Source: Plasmodium relictum
Lineage: Eukaryota > Apicomplexa > Aconoidasida > Haemosporida > Plasmodiidae
DNA length: 64,000 nucleotides
Direction: 5' to 3'
Assembly (NCBI RefSeq): GCF_900005765.1
Contig: NC_041691.1
Location: forward strand, 248,001 to 312,000
The notes beneath the pieces are model-generated. The model worked only from the letters and a program-made list of their open reading frames with translations. It did no database searches and was not told the origin of the DNA. A program made the position numbers and the translations under genes. Each line of letters starts with the position of its first letter. Within the stretch, counting starts at the first letter, position 1. Of the stretch, positions 11,753-24,711 are shown one piece after another.

Positions 11753-14330
11753 TTACTTTCCATTAATTTTAATTGGCTTGATATCTAATTTATTATTTAT
11801 AACGTAGCAGTTATTTAATAAGTAATTATTTGTATATATATTATTGCCATCTTTTAATTCTTCAAAAATATTATTTTCTCTTTGTGATACATTTTTTTTT
11901 AGTTCTCTTGTATTAGCTTTTAAATCACCATAGACAAAACTAGCGTTATTATCATTATTTTTATAAAAAGTATTATCTATTGATGAAGATATTTCAATAT
12001 TTATATTATTTGAATTAAAATTATAGTTATTATTTAGATTATCATTACTATATGAATTACTATTATTATTTTTACTGTTACAAATAATTAAGTTTTCATT
12101 GTTTTCTTTTTCGTAATTATCTTGTATTATGTTACTATTTAAGCTACTTATTTGAATGTTACATTTTTTATTTTCCTTATTCATATTTTCATTTATATGA
12201 TTCTTTATATTATTATTAAATGAATAAAATTTATCTTCGTTTGTTTCATTTATATACCCAAAAGATGTATTCATATTATTTTTTAGAAGGTCTATACTAT
12301 TGTTTTTTTTTATAAAACTTTCTGATGAATTATTATTACTTAAAATATTTGAGTTATTTTTATACATATTCTTATTTCGTAATCTATCTAAGCTCGAATG
12401 ATTTATCTGGTTATGTTGATATATGTTATCATTTAAATTATCTAAAGTATTATGATGAATATTTTTTTTAAACTTCAATAATTCACTCAAATAATTATTT
12501 ATATCAAAATCATGATTAAAATTATCATTATCATAATATTCATTTATATTTGTATTTGCATTTTCATTCATTTTATTCTTCTCAATTTGCATATCATTAA
12601 TAGCGTAGTTAACTATATCATTTATATTATTTCCAACACTATACACATTGTTGGTTATATCTCTGTTATTTTTATTTATATTGTTACCACATATTTTTGT
12701 ATTTTCACTTAAAATATTTGTTCTACTATTATTTTGAAGATTTTCTATTATATTATGTTTCTTGTCTTTTATTTTATTTATTCTGTTATCAATAAAATTC
12801 TTATTAGAATTATCTACCTGATAAAATAGGTTATTCATCTCTATATCAGCAATACTGCTATTTATAATATTATGATTAAATTTATTTTTCATTTTATCTA
12901 AATATATAGGATTTTTTTCATTGTGTACTTCATTCATTTCTTTTTTTTTTAAACTGTCATTTTCATTAATACAATTACTTGAACTATTATTAATTTTTTT
13001 ATTTAAATGATTTTTTATACTTTCAGCATATTTAATACATACAGAGTTTATATCATCCTTCAAAACTGTTATATCATAGTTCTCATTTATAAATTTTTCA
13101 TTTTTACTAATATTTATTAACTCTTCATCCATTTTTGAGTTTTTCTTTTCCTTTTTATAGAAATTTTCATAACCAGAATTACTAAATTTTAGATTAATAT
13201 TATTTAAGTTACTGCTATGAGAATCTTTATCACAATTCAACAATTTTCTCTCATTTTTATTTAAATAATTTGCTTGAACGACCTCATTACTGCTTGTTAC
13301 TATTTTATTATTTTTAAACTTTCCTTTGTGATTATCTCTTAAATAAATATCAGTAGTAGCAAATTCCTTTCCCTTTTCATTATCATTCATAAACTTTACT
13401 TTGTTTATATCATTATTAAAAGTATACTTTTTTAAATTATTCGATTGATTTTGCTTATTAAAATTTTTTGTATTTTTTATTTCTTCATCATTTGAGCAAT
13501 TAGGAATAATATTGCACATTTGAAATAAACTATTTGTATCATTTTTTTTATAGCAATTATGCAATTCAAATGAATAATTTCTTGTGATATTTGGAACAAA
13601 AGAAGAATAAACTAAATTATTTTGAGAGTTATTACTACAACTATTTATAATATTATTTAAGCTTGTTTTATTATTACTTGAATTTATTAAATTATTATTA
13701 ATGCTTGAACTTGAAATTTTATTATTATTGCATGAAATCTTTGGAATATTATTTGAATTATTACTATTACAATTTATTTTATTAATGATATTAGAATTTA
13801 TGAAGCTGCTATTTAAATCATTACTAATGTATGAATTATTCAACTTATTATTTTTATTACTATTGTTAATACTCATAATCATACTATTATTAGTATAATT
13901 ATTATTATTGGTTGTAGTAGTAATAGTATTAGTAGCATTATTATCATTACTATCTTTATAAGAATAATTATTATTAGTAGTTGTTGTATTGGTATTGTTA
14001 TTAGTAATATTACTATTATTATTATAATTTCTATTAGAATAGTTATTATTATTAGGATTATTTTTATTATTATTATTTGTATTATTATTATTATTATTAA
14101 AGTTATTGATATTGCTATTAGTATTGATATAATTATCTCCATTATTAATAATATTCGCGTTTATATTATTAGTAATGTTATTATTATTATTATTAGTATT
14201 AGTATTATTAGTATTAATATTATTAGTATTAGTATTAGTATTTGTATTATTATTATTAATATTATTAATAATATTAAAATTATTATTATTAGCCGTAGTA
14301 GTAGTAGTATTGGCATTATTATCATTATTA

Positions 14331-14404
<74 letters not shown>

Positions 14405-17400
14405 GTTATTGTTAATATTATTACTACTGCTATTTCTATTACTTTGATTATCATTATAATTATTATTATTTATATTTTTTATAGTACTATTATGATCGTT
14501 ATTATTAGAATTTATTTTGCTATTACTGGAATTCTTTAAAATAAAGGCACACGTCTTTTTATTATTGCTTAAATTTAACTTACTATTGTTATTTGCACTA
14601 TTTAAAATAATACTATTTATGTTTTTTAACGTAGTATTACAATTGTTATTTTCACTTATCTCTGTACCGATAGATAAACTTTCTTTCTTTGATTTATTAT
14701 CAATACTAAGAAGACCTAACTTAATCATTTTCTTCTGTTGTTTCTTCCATTGTTTTAATGATAGATTTGAATGATCTATGTGATGACAAAATTCGCAAAT
14801 ATCTCCATTTCTACATCCTTTTTTTTTATTATAATAAAAAGCACATGGTTTACATTGTCCATTTATATGTAAAATGTCTTGAACATTTTTTGTATTATCT
14901 GCCACATTATTTATTTTATTTTCCTGCAATGTATCTAATTTTCTTACATTTTTTTGAATATTGCTTTCATTATCATTTGTATCATTTAAAGCATTCGTAA
15001 AATGAGAAGTTTTTTTTAAATTTATATCATCTTCTTCGTTATTAACTATATTATTATTATCAACTAAACGTTTCTTTTCATTTTGTTCTGCTTCTTCTGA
15101 TATTACATTTTCATTACTTTTTCTAATATCATTATACAACTGTTCACTTGTATTTTCCTTAGTATTAATTTTTTTACATAATTTTTCCTCTTCTTTTACT
15201 TTTGTTTCCTTTTCATCTTCTTTATCCCTTCCTTCTTTCTCTTCTCCGTCTTTTTTTTTATTGTTATATTTTTCTTTTTTAATAGTATTTAAATCATAAA
15301 AAACTTCACCATTTATGTTTCTACTAAATAAATTATTTTCATTACACATATTATTAATATCGAATACATATAAATAATCATTATTTATATTTTGATTCAT
15401 TTCTAAATATTTGACCAGCTCTTTATCATTACAGTGCATTTGAGGTGGCGAAGTCCTTGATCTATTATTTGATCTTTTATACAAATACAATGAGTCATTT
15501 AATAGTTTATTTTCATTTATATTCATTTCATTTAATTTCGAATATATACAATTTTTATCTTCCTCATTTTCATAAGTTAATAAATCATTTTCTACGTAAG
15601 TAAAAACATCTAATTTACTTTTAAAATTTAAATAATCACTCAATTCGTTGTTATTTATATTTTCACTATCATAATCATAATTAAATGAATATTTTACATT
15701 ATTTAAAGTAATATCTTTTAATGAACTTTCATTATTTTTATTTAACTCATATGTATCAATTTGAGTTGGTAATTTACCATTATTTGTGACATCATCTTTG
15801 TATGCTTTATTGCTATCACAGCTAATTGCAACAGTACTTTCAGTATTGTTACTGCTACTTAATAATTCTTCACTTAAATTGCAATATTCTTTCATTTCAT
15901 TATTATTTTTTCTATTAAAATTATAGTTATTACAATCAATATTCAAATCTATTTTAATGTGAACATCACTTTTAGGGCTGTTTATCTTAAAATAATTATT
16001 GCTCTTGTTATTATTGTTATCATTTATATTATTACTGTTGTTAGCATTTTTATTATTACAATTATTAGTTTCATTATTGACCAAATTTAAGTATTTTTCT
16101 TTCTTTTTATTTAATTTCTTACCACCATTTTTTATTGAATTAATATCATCAAAGATCTTCAAATCATCAAAAATACCTTTTTCACTTAATTTATTCCAAT
16201 CATTAAAATCAATTTTAACATTAAATTCATTGAAATAATCTAAATTCATTTTATCGTTATATTTATTCAAATCATTAAAATCAATTTCAACATTAAATTC
16301 ATTAAAATCATTAACATTTGTTTTATCATTTAATTCATTAAAATTAAAATTATCTTTACAATTAAAATTGCTATTAAAATCATATCCATAATTATTATAA
16401 CTATCTATTATAAAATTACTGTTCTCTTTATTTTTTTCTACATAATATTTATAATTTTCATTAAGTTTTATATTATCATTAGAAATTTTATTTTCATTAT
16501 TATCATTATAAGCATTAAAACTTTTATTAAAATTATTAGACAGACATTCTGTATAACTAAAAGAATTAGAAGCCTCTATATCTTTATTTGAATTTTTTTT
16601 TGTATAAGAAGCATCCTTTTCCTTTTCTTTATTTAAAAAAATTTCGTTTATATTTTTTTCTAGATCAAAACTTGATTTTTTTAATATGTTATTTTGTGAT
16701 GAATCTGATAAAATGTTACAAAATTTGTTTTGAATCATATTACTACTTATACTTTCATTGCTTGCATAATTTGTTCCATATATATTAACTATATAGTTAT
16801 CAGTATTTGTATTTGTATTTGAGCAAGAATTATTTTTAAATGCTTGCTCATTTTTATGTATAGTATCATAATTTTTTGAAATATTGTCTAAATTTAAAGG
16901 CATTAATTTATTTGCATTATCTCCTTTGTTGGATTTTAAAAAATCATTTGAATTATTGTTTTTTTTTGAAAAAAATTCATCATTTGTTAATTTGTTATCT
17001 ATACAATTACAAATATTTTTACTGCATTCATAATTAACAATTTCATCAATTTTATTTTTTATATTGTTACTTGAAATATATTCCTTATTATTATCAATAT
17101 GATTTCTATTTGTCAAAAATTTTTTACTAATTAAATTAATTCCATTTTTGATATCCATTTTATTGTTTGTGTTATTAAAATAATAACTAGAATGATTTTG
17201 TTTATTAATGTTTACGTGCATATTAATATTTTTATCATTGGTAAAATTGTAGATTTCTTCTTTAATATAATCTTCCTCTACATATTCTTTATAAGCATTA
17301 TTTTGTTCAATATTATTTATTATGCAGTTACTTCTTTCTTTGTTATCGTTATTATTAAAATTATTAAAGCATATATCATCACAGCCATTAACATATCCAT

Positions 17401-19264
17401 TATTATTAGTAGTAATATAAATATTACTGTTTTTACTAAACTCATTATATTTACATATATCACTGTTTAAGTTTTTAAAATTAATTTTCCTATTATGTTC
17501 AGTGTTCGTTTTGCTATTATTTTTATTACTAAAAAAACTATTTTCATTTACTTTTCCTTCATATTTATTGTGTTCGCTAAATGTTTTTACAGTGCAATTA
17601 TTTTTAACTCCTTTTAGATCAGATGTATAAGTGTCATTTATTGTGTTACCATTATCATTTTCAATGCTTACATTGTAATAACATTTTTCATATTCATAAC
17701 TATCTTTTTTTATATTCACATTTTCTTCACATAATAAACTCTGTTTTTTAGATAAATCCTTTATATTACTTAGATTATTACCTTCTATAATTTTTGTGTT
17801 TACATTAATTAATGGATTATTATTTATGTATTTTTTGTTTTCAGCATTATCATTTGATTTTTTTATATTATAATTATCTATTTGATCTAGTATATTTAAA
17901 ATGTTTATAATTTTGTTATATAAATTTATTTTAAAATTTTCATAATTTAAATTGGCCTTTCCTTCTATTTTTAATTCAACATTTGATTTATCAAAATAAC
18001 CTCCATCATTATTATATTCATATATGGAATTGAAAATATTATTATTATTATTAATATTACTCATATAATTATTTACAAGAATACTCATATATGTTATTAA
18101 TTCATTCTGATTATTTTGAAAAAATTTATATAAATTATCATGCGCAATGAATTTGCCAGATGTATCATTTAAATTTTCATTTATATTTTTATGAAATTTA
18201 TTTTCAATAGAAATTTTTACATTTAAATTATTTTCATCCAAATTATTTGAGTTATATTTATTATTATCACTCGTTGAAATTTCATCATAATTATGACAAT
18301 TTTTATTTTTAAAATCGTCATTATTTATCTCATAATCAAATTTTCTAGTCATATTTTCTTTATATGAAAGATTATCAAAATATATTGAATTCATAAAAAT
18401 GTTATTTTTACTTTCTTTTTTTAATATATTTGTGTTAATCTCATTCTCATCAATGTGCTTTTTTAAAAGATCTTTATTATTCAAAATATTCGTATAATTT
18501 AGTGAATTATTTATTTTTAATTTTACAATTTCTTTCTCTTTTAATTTATCACTGTTTTTATAGTTATTAAATGCGCCATAATCTTTTGTTTTATGAATAT
18601 TTTCATTTTCCTCATGTTTTAAGTCCTCTGAATTTCTTAAATAAGCATTATTTGTATATTGATAACCAAATATATTAAAATAAAGCTTATTCTTATCTAA
18701 CCCATATAGATGCTTTAATTTTTTTTCAAAACTTTTTAAATCAAAGGATTTATTGGAATTATACAATGATCTTAAGATATAATTTAAGATGTACTCTTTC
18801 TTATAGCAAGAATAATAAAAATTATTACTTAAATAATAATCTTTTTCATTTATCAAGGAATTTAAACAAATGAAGAAATTTTTATTTCTTACTATATCGC
18901 AAATTTGATTATTAATATTTATAAAAATCTCAAAAATGTCCTTGTGCTTTAATAGAAGAAATACTAATAATAATATTTTTTCATTAAAATTTAAATCATT
19001 ATAATAAATACATCTTTTTCCTTTTATTGAAAAATGCTTGTTTAAAAAATTTCTTCTATATCTTTTTTTAAGTTCACTGTTTCTAACATTTGTATTTATG
19101 TGTTTATTCAAATTTTTTAAGCTCATACATAGTCTTTTATATTCTTTTATGTTTATATGAAGTATTTCATTATATATATATCTATTTAATTTTATCTTAT
19201 TTTTCCTAAATATATTTTTAATCATATATTTTTTTCTTTTTTTTCTGACTTTTTTAATCATATT
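11753..19264 (-). CDS. Giant asparagine-rich protein with one CCCH zinc finger (N-terminus uncertain)
   Basis: Nucleic-acid-binding candidate of about 2500 residues. The only recognisable domain is a CCCH finger near 14770-14870 (GQCKPCAFYYNKKKGCRNGD, then ICEFCHHIDH): spacing C-x9-C-x5-C-x3-H, followed by the conserved extension SLKQWKKQQKKMIKLGLLS. CCCH fingers of this type usually bind RNA. The N-terminal 200 residues are hydrophobic and basic, with regular sequence (IFININ, YNDLNFNEKILLLVFLLL) and may be a folded domain. Most of the rest is Asn-rich, including an AAT-coded poly-Asn run (about 14330-14412) and Asn/Thr tracts. The frame is open upstream past a TTG at 19324 into an AAT tract and then the N gap. 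The first ATG downstream is at 19264 (MIKKVRKKRKK), used here, but an upstream start or exon inside the gap cannot be excluded. Confidence 0.82.
14330..14412 (-). repeat. In-frame poly-asparagine (AAT)n tract
   Basis: Plus-strand ATT/TTA triplets form an almost pure trinucleotide run encoding Asn in the minus-strand zinc-finger gene. Opposite-strand frames give poly-Leu or poly-Ile and are shadows. The tract is probably length-polymorphic. Confidence 0.93.
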
Positions 19265-19331
19265 TTTCTTATTTAATAAAACGTATTCTTCATTTTTTTT
19301 TTTTAAATAATTTGTATTTTTCAATTTTTCT

Positions 19332-19473
<142 letters not shown>

Positions 19474-19773
19474 NNNNNNNNNNNNNNNNNNNNNNNNNNN
19501 NNNNNNNNNNNNNNNNNNNNNNNNNNNNNNNNNNNNNNNNNNNNNNNNNNNNNNNNNNNNNNNNNNNNNNNNNNNNNNNNNNNNNNNNNNNNNNNNNNNN
19601 NNNNNNNNNNNNNNNNNNNNNNNNNNNNNNNNNNNNNNNNNNNNNNNNNNNNNNNNNNNNNNNNNNNNNNNNNNNNNNNNNNNNNNNNNNNNNNNNNNNN
19701 NNNNNNNNNNNNNNNNNNNNNNNNNNNNNNNNNNNNNNNNNNNNNNNNNNNNNNNNNNNNNNNNNNNNNNNNN
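19474..19773. other. Assembly gap (300 N)
   Basis: Exactly 300 undetermined bases, a round number suggesting a placeholder or estimated gap. It sits in the divergent promoter region between the zinc-finger gene and the J-domain gene and may hide the 5' end of the former. Confidence 0.98.
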
Positions 19774-19922
19774 AGTTCTCTTTATAATTTTCCTTTTTTT
19801 TTTTTTTTTTGTAGAATCTTTTATTTATATTGACATATATATATATATGTGTTTATAAATATTTAAATTGAAATATTTTTTTATTTGTTGTTGTCAAATA
19901 CATATATGATCTTTAGTTAAAT

Positions 19923-21884
19923 ATGAGAAAAACATCAAGCGAAAATAATGCTGATTCAGAGTTAAGTTCAGCTTCTAGAGGAAAATTTAAAGGAAAAGAA
20001 GAAAAAAATGAAGAGAAATTAAGTGATTTCAATAAAGAAAAGAAAAAGAATGAAAAAAAAAAAAATACAAATAAAGAGAAGAAAACATCTACTACAAAAA
20101 GGACGGGAACATGTAAAAATAAAATAAAATTTTTAGTAGATAACATAATTATAATACTTATTATTTTGTCATTTCTTCTTTTAATATCCTTTAAGTATCT
20201 TGAAGAACAATATTCCATCGAATCTTATCTTGAAGATGAAGATACTTTTGATTATTACGAAGTTTTGAAATGCAAAAGAGGTGATGATATTCAAAAAATA
20301 AAAAAGAATTATCGTGATTTATCTAAGCAATATCATCCAGATAGTAATAAAAATTGCAAAGATTGCGAAAAAAAATTTCAAGAAATAACAAAGGCTTATA
20401 AGACACTGTCAGATGCTAGATTAAAAAAAGCATATGATAATTCTAAGGGAAAGGTTTTAAAATTAATTGAATCAAATAGTATTAATCTAAATGAAAAAAA
20501 TTTTACAGATTTAGTAGAAAACTCTAGTGATTATTGGATAATTCAGATTTATTCTGATACAGATAGCTTATGCTTAAGTTTCTCAAGAATATGGGAAGAA
20601 AGTTTTGATAAATATCACGAATATATAAAATTTGGTAGAATAAATATATCAACTGATAAAAAGTTAGTAAAAAAAAAAATTCCTTTTAATGTTAAAATAT
20701 TTCCTACCATTTTTATATTGTCTCCTGATGGTTCTTATCAACTGTATTCAAATATTTATAACTCCACTTCTAAAGATTTTCAAAATTTTATTTTAAGTAA
20801 TTATCCTAACTACATATTTAATTTAACCATTTTTAATAAATCTTTTCAAAATAAAAATGAATTACAAGTTAGGCAAACACACATAGATAAAAATCACAAA
20901 GTAATATTATTAACAAACAAAACAAAACTAGGTCTTCAAGTCAAACAAGTAACTTATAAATTTCGTAATATTTATCCAACATATGCAATTAAATATAATG
21001 AAATTGATAGTATTTTAAATGATTCTATTAAAAAATCAATAATAGATTCATTGAAAGTATTAAGTATTAAAAAAAATGAATATATAAAAGAAAATGAAAA
21101 TTTGGATTATTTTTTATTAGTTAATAATAATCAAGTAAAAGCTATAAGAAGAATTTCCCCAAGTAATATTAAAAATGTATATTATGATGCTTTAAAAAAG
21201 AATTTTGTAGAAGTCAATTCAAATAATATTGATGCAGTTTGCTCAACGGTAGGTTCAAGGCATACCTATTGTTATGTAATTTTTATTGATAATTTAGAAG
21301 ATGAAAAAGCTTTAAATTATATAAAAAAAAGTTATCAACATATAAACAATTCTTATAATGAATTTGTAGCAAAGTTAGGAAACGAAGAAAATGATGAACA
21401 GTTTTTCATTCAACCAGTATATGTATTAAAAAAGCACTTAACGAAAAAATTTATAAATTTTATAAATGAAAAATCCATTAATAAATATGATTCGTTTTTT
21501 CTTGATTTTTCATCCAACACATTTGCTGTTATTAATGAAATTAAAAATTTAAGTGATTATTCTCAAAAAAAAGATGACGTTTCTTTTCTTGAGAAAATAT
21601 ACAAAGATATCGAAATATTAAACTTTGAAAAAATACCTAAATACTGTTTGCCATTCAACGTTAACTGTTTATATAACGTAAAATCAACTTTATTTTATAA
21701 AATTTACAACATTTTTAAAAGAACAACAAAAATGCAAATTATGATATCTATATTAATTGCATATGTGTTATTACCATCATTTAAACAATATGGAAGAATT
21801 AAATATGTTTTTTTAACATTTTCAATAGTTTTATCAATTTTTGCAATAAATTTAAAAGATTTGTTTATGTTGTTTTCGAATTAG
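19923..21884 (+). CDS. Membrane-anchored J-domain (HSP40) protein with thioredoxin-like domain
   Basis: Co-chaperone that would stimulate an HSP70. Residues 1-65 are Lys/Glu/Ser-rich; 72-90 form a TM segment (IIIILIILSFLLLISF). The J-domain spans about 108-175: DTFDYYEVLKCKRGDD, the HPD motif at 138-140 and the helix ending in AYKTLSDARLKKAYD. Next comes a region resembling a thioredoxin fold (about 190-295: YWIIQIYSDTDSLC, FGRINISTDKK, NVKIFPTIFILSPDG), with the cis-Pro-like FPT but no CxxC: the redox position holds a single Cys (LCLSF). The C-terminus has about two hydrophobic helices (MISILIAYVLLPS and YVFLTFSIVLSIFAI). J plus inactive thioredoxin in a membrane protein resembles DNAJC16, suggesting an ER location, but I infer that. 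Single exon, 653 residues. As I recall, P. falciparum has a DnaJ gene at the same place beside the dicarboxylate carrier. Confidence 0.92.
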   Translation: MRKTSSENNADSELSSASRGKFKGKEEKNEEKLSDFNKEKKKNEKKKNTNKEKKTSTTKRTGTCKNKIKFLVDNIIIILIILSFLLLISFKYLEEQYSIESYLEDEDTFDYYEVLKCKRGDDIQKIKKNYRDLSKQYHPDSNKNCKDCEKKFQEITKAYKTLSDARLKKAYDNSKGKVLKLIESNSINLNEKNFTDLVENSSDYWIIQIYSDTDSLCLSFSRIWEESFDKYHEYIKFGRINISTDKKLVKKKIPFNVKIFPTIFILSPDGSYQLYSNIYNSTSKDFQNFILSNYPNYIFNLTIFNKSFQNKNELQVRQTHIDKNHKVILLTNKTKLGLQVKQVTYKFRNIYPTYAIKYNEIDSILNDSIKKSIIDSLKVLSIKKNEYIKENENLDYFLLVNNNQVKAIRRISPSNIKNVYYDALKKNFVEVNSNNIDAVCSTVGSRHTYCYVIFIDNLEDEKALNYIKKSYQHINNSYNEFVAKLGNEENDEQFFIQPVYVLKKHLTKKFINFINEKSINKYDSFFLDFSSNTFAVINEIKNLSDYSQKKDDVSFLEKIYKDIEILNFEKIPKYCLPFNVNCLYNVKSTLFYKIYNIFKRTTKMQIMISILIAYVLLPSFKQYGRIKYVFLTFSIVLSIFAINLKDLFMLFSN

Positions 21885-22496
21885 TGCTATGTATATAATA
21901 TTTATATATTTGTATTTATTTAAGTATTTATGTGTTTATTTTTTTCATTTGATTACTATTTACTTATTTTTTATTTTTTTTTTTTATATTTTTTTTTTAT
22001 TTATTTTTTTTTTTTTGTTATTATCATTATGATAGCAAATTATGCGCATTATAAAGGGTAATATATTTACATTATCTTTTTAACAATATAAATAATATAT
22101 TTTGTTAATATAATATTATAAATCCATGTGCATATGTGTTAATAACCATATTTATAAATAGTAAAACAAATATAATTTTTTAATTACAAAAAATAGAAAG
22201 AAAAAGAGAAAAAAAGAAAAAAAGAAAAAAAGAAAAGTAATTATATATAAATATATATATAATTGTTAATAAAAAACATCATATGCCTAATTAGAATATC
22301 TTATAAAAAAAATAAATCTTAATATTAAAGTTATATTGATATAATGCACATATTTACAGACAATATATATATGTATATAATATTATACTAAATATAAACT
22401 AAAAATTACTTAAAAAAGATAGAAAAAAATATGTATTTTTTTATATATCATGTAAAAGATAAATAACATTAAAGTTAATATTTGAAGAAATAAAAT
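21885..22496. other. Convergent intergenic region
   Basis: Shared 3' flank of the J-domain gene and the small two-TM gene. It has T-rich runs and an A/G-rich tract near 22196-22235 made of repeated AAAAAAAG-like units. No gene is seen. Confidence 0.6.
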
Positions 22497-22902
22497 TTAT
22501 GATATGCTATAAACAATAAGAATCAAACTAATTAACCCAACTACGAAACCATACATAATTATTAAAACAATTTCTAGAACTTGAAATTTTTTGCATAACT
22601 GTTTACCTAGAATAAAAAAAAAATACATATATATATATATATATATATATTCACTTATATAATAATTAATTAAAAAATTAACCAATATTAAAAGAACATC
22701 TTATAGCTAAATATACACCAGTAATTATAGAGATCAAAGAAAATAGCAATGTAATAATATTGCTTGATATAACTGATTTAGCACATGATTTTATTTCTTC
22801 TTCATTTTTAAAAGCAAGCTTTCTTTTAATCTTTTCAGTTGAATCATTTTTTTTTTCTTTTGTCTTATCTAAGGATAAGTTTCTAGAAATTTGATCACTC
22901 AT
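22497..22902 (-). CDS. Small two-TM conserved membrane protein (2 exons)
   Basis: I do not recognise the family. Exon 1 is 22902-22683 and exon 2 is 22606-22497, joined through a 76-base intron (donor GTTAAT, acceptor TTCTAG) that splits a Gly codon: ...RCSFNI-G-KQLCKKF. The product is 109 residues. Its N-terminal 45 residues are charged and soluble (MSDQISRNLSLDKTKEKK). Two hydrophobic helices follow, about 48-68 (IITLLFSLISIITGVYLAI) and about 85-107 (VLIIMYGFVVGLISLILIV), linked by a short basic loop with two Cys. There is no signal peptide. The size and topology suit a small subunit of a membrane complex, but nothing specifies which one. The exact codon fit across the splice supports a real gene. 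Confidence 0.8.
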
Positions 22903-24711
22903 CCTAATATATAATAATTATTATCACAGTTTTGTATATATGAGTAAATTCTCTTTTATATTATATAGAATTATAAATAATATTTTATTATTATTTTTTT
23001 ATTTTTATTTTTAAGAAAAAGGATTTTTTGAAACTAGTTTTTTTTTAAATGTAACTATTGTATTTAGCAACAAATATTTTTATAAGAACTAATTTTTTTT
23101 TCAATTTTAAAACTTTTTATTTATATTTTATTTTTTTATAAAAAGGTTATATATTCTTAAATAATATAATTTCTTATTTAAAAAATAAAATAAACTACTA
23201 TAAATATTTTTCTTAAAAAATTTTTTTTTAAAAACATAAATTATTTGTTGTTAGATAAGAACAAATTTTTATTTTTTATTTTTATGAGAATTTTTTTTTT
23301 CCCCCTTTTCAAATATAATATATTTCATTATGCTTTAAAATATATATTATTTTTTATTTTTTGAATTATATTATTAAGGAAATATGCCTTTTAGTATTTT
23401 ATGTTTTAATAATACATGAAAATTATCTCTATTTTTAATATACTTTCATAGATTGAAATAAGAAAATAAAATTATGATATAAAAATATTTATTTCAAAAT
23501 TAATCGAATTTTTTAATTTTTACTTATAACTTTTCTAATTATATTTTAAAATAAATTCTCTATTACAAGCCTACATGATATTCTTTTATAGAAAACAAAA
23601 TATATAGTATTGTTCATATACACAAACTGTTACAATGCAGCTTTGTTTATTTTTCATATTATTTTATAAACTCACTTAAAAATTATTAATTAATTTTAAT
23701 TATAATAAATTTATGAAATAATAAAAAGAAGAAATACTGAAGAATCCTATACGTTTATTTATATAATCTTTTATAATTTTTTTCTATATTTTTGTGAGAA
23801 ATAACTTAGCATTAATTTTAAATTAATAATGTAGGAAATTAATATAATAAAATTTCTGTTATATATAACTTTAAAAATATTGATGGATTAAAAGTTAACT
23901 TTAAGTCTATATAGATCTAAATGTTTAAATTATAGATAAAATATATATTATTATATTATTTATTTATTTATTTTTTTTTTTTTTTCTCCTCTTAGAATAT
24001 TGTTTCTTATGATATTTTATAAAATATAAATCTAAAAACAAATCTTAATTTTTCTTTATAATGTCTCTTAATTATAAAAATAAATATACATATATATAGG
24101 ATTTTGGTATAAGAAAATTATTAAAAAATAACCGTTTATTTTATACTTTTTTTTTTTTAAATAATTTATAAATGAGAACATCATTATTTTCCTATGACAA
24201 AATACATAATTAACAGAATTTAATGTTTTTTATAAACAAAAACCATATAAGTAATTCACAAATAAAAATAAATGTTTTTGAAATTAATTTAAAAAATTTT
24301 ATTCTAAATTTTTTTACATAGACTAATTACTAAAATGTATTTTAAGTGTTTAAATTTTTGAGTAAAGCGAATAAATATGAAAATTAATTTCATGATTTAT
24401 AATTATAATTATATTTACTCATTGAATTTAAAAAGTATATAAAAAGGAGGAATATTAATTGAAATTTATCCAATCATTTGTTATATTGGCAATTTTTATT
24501 TTTAAAAAAAAATATTTTTTACGAGTTAATAATATTTATATTTTTTATTTCTATTTTATATAATTTTTTTTTTTTTTTTGTTTTTTTATATCAATAATTA
24601 AAATTTTTAATTTTTATATTTTGTTATATATATTAATATAAATATTTAATAATTTTTTTTTTTTTCTTCTCATAATATTTTACATCATAAATAAATTCTT
24701 CTATTAATAAA
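22903..24711. other. Divergent promoter region
   Basis: 1.8 kb between the starts of the small membrane protein (-) and the carrier (+). It consists of A/T tracts, including a T-rich run close to the carrier ATG; I see no gene and no motif that I would call. Confidence 0.6.

Noticed and set aside
14161-14454. Overlapping poly-Ile and poly-Leu frames on both strands
   Set aside because: They are out-of-frame or opposite-strand readings of the AAT tract inside the zinc-finger gene.
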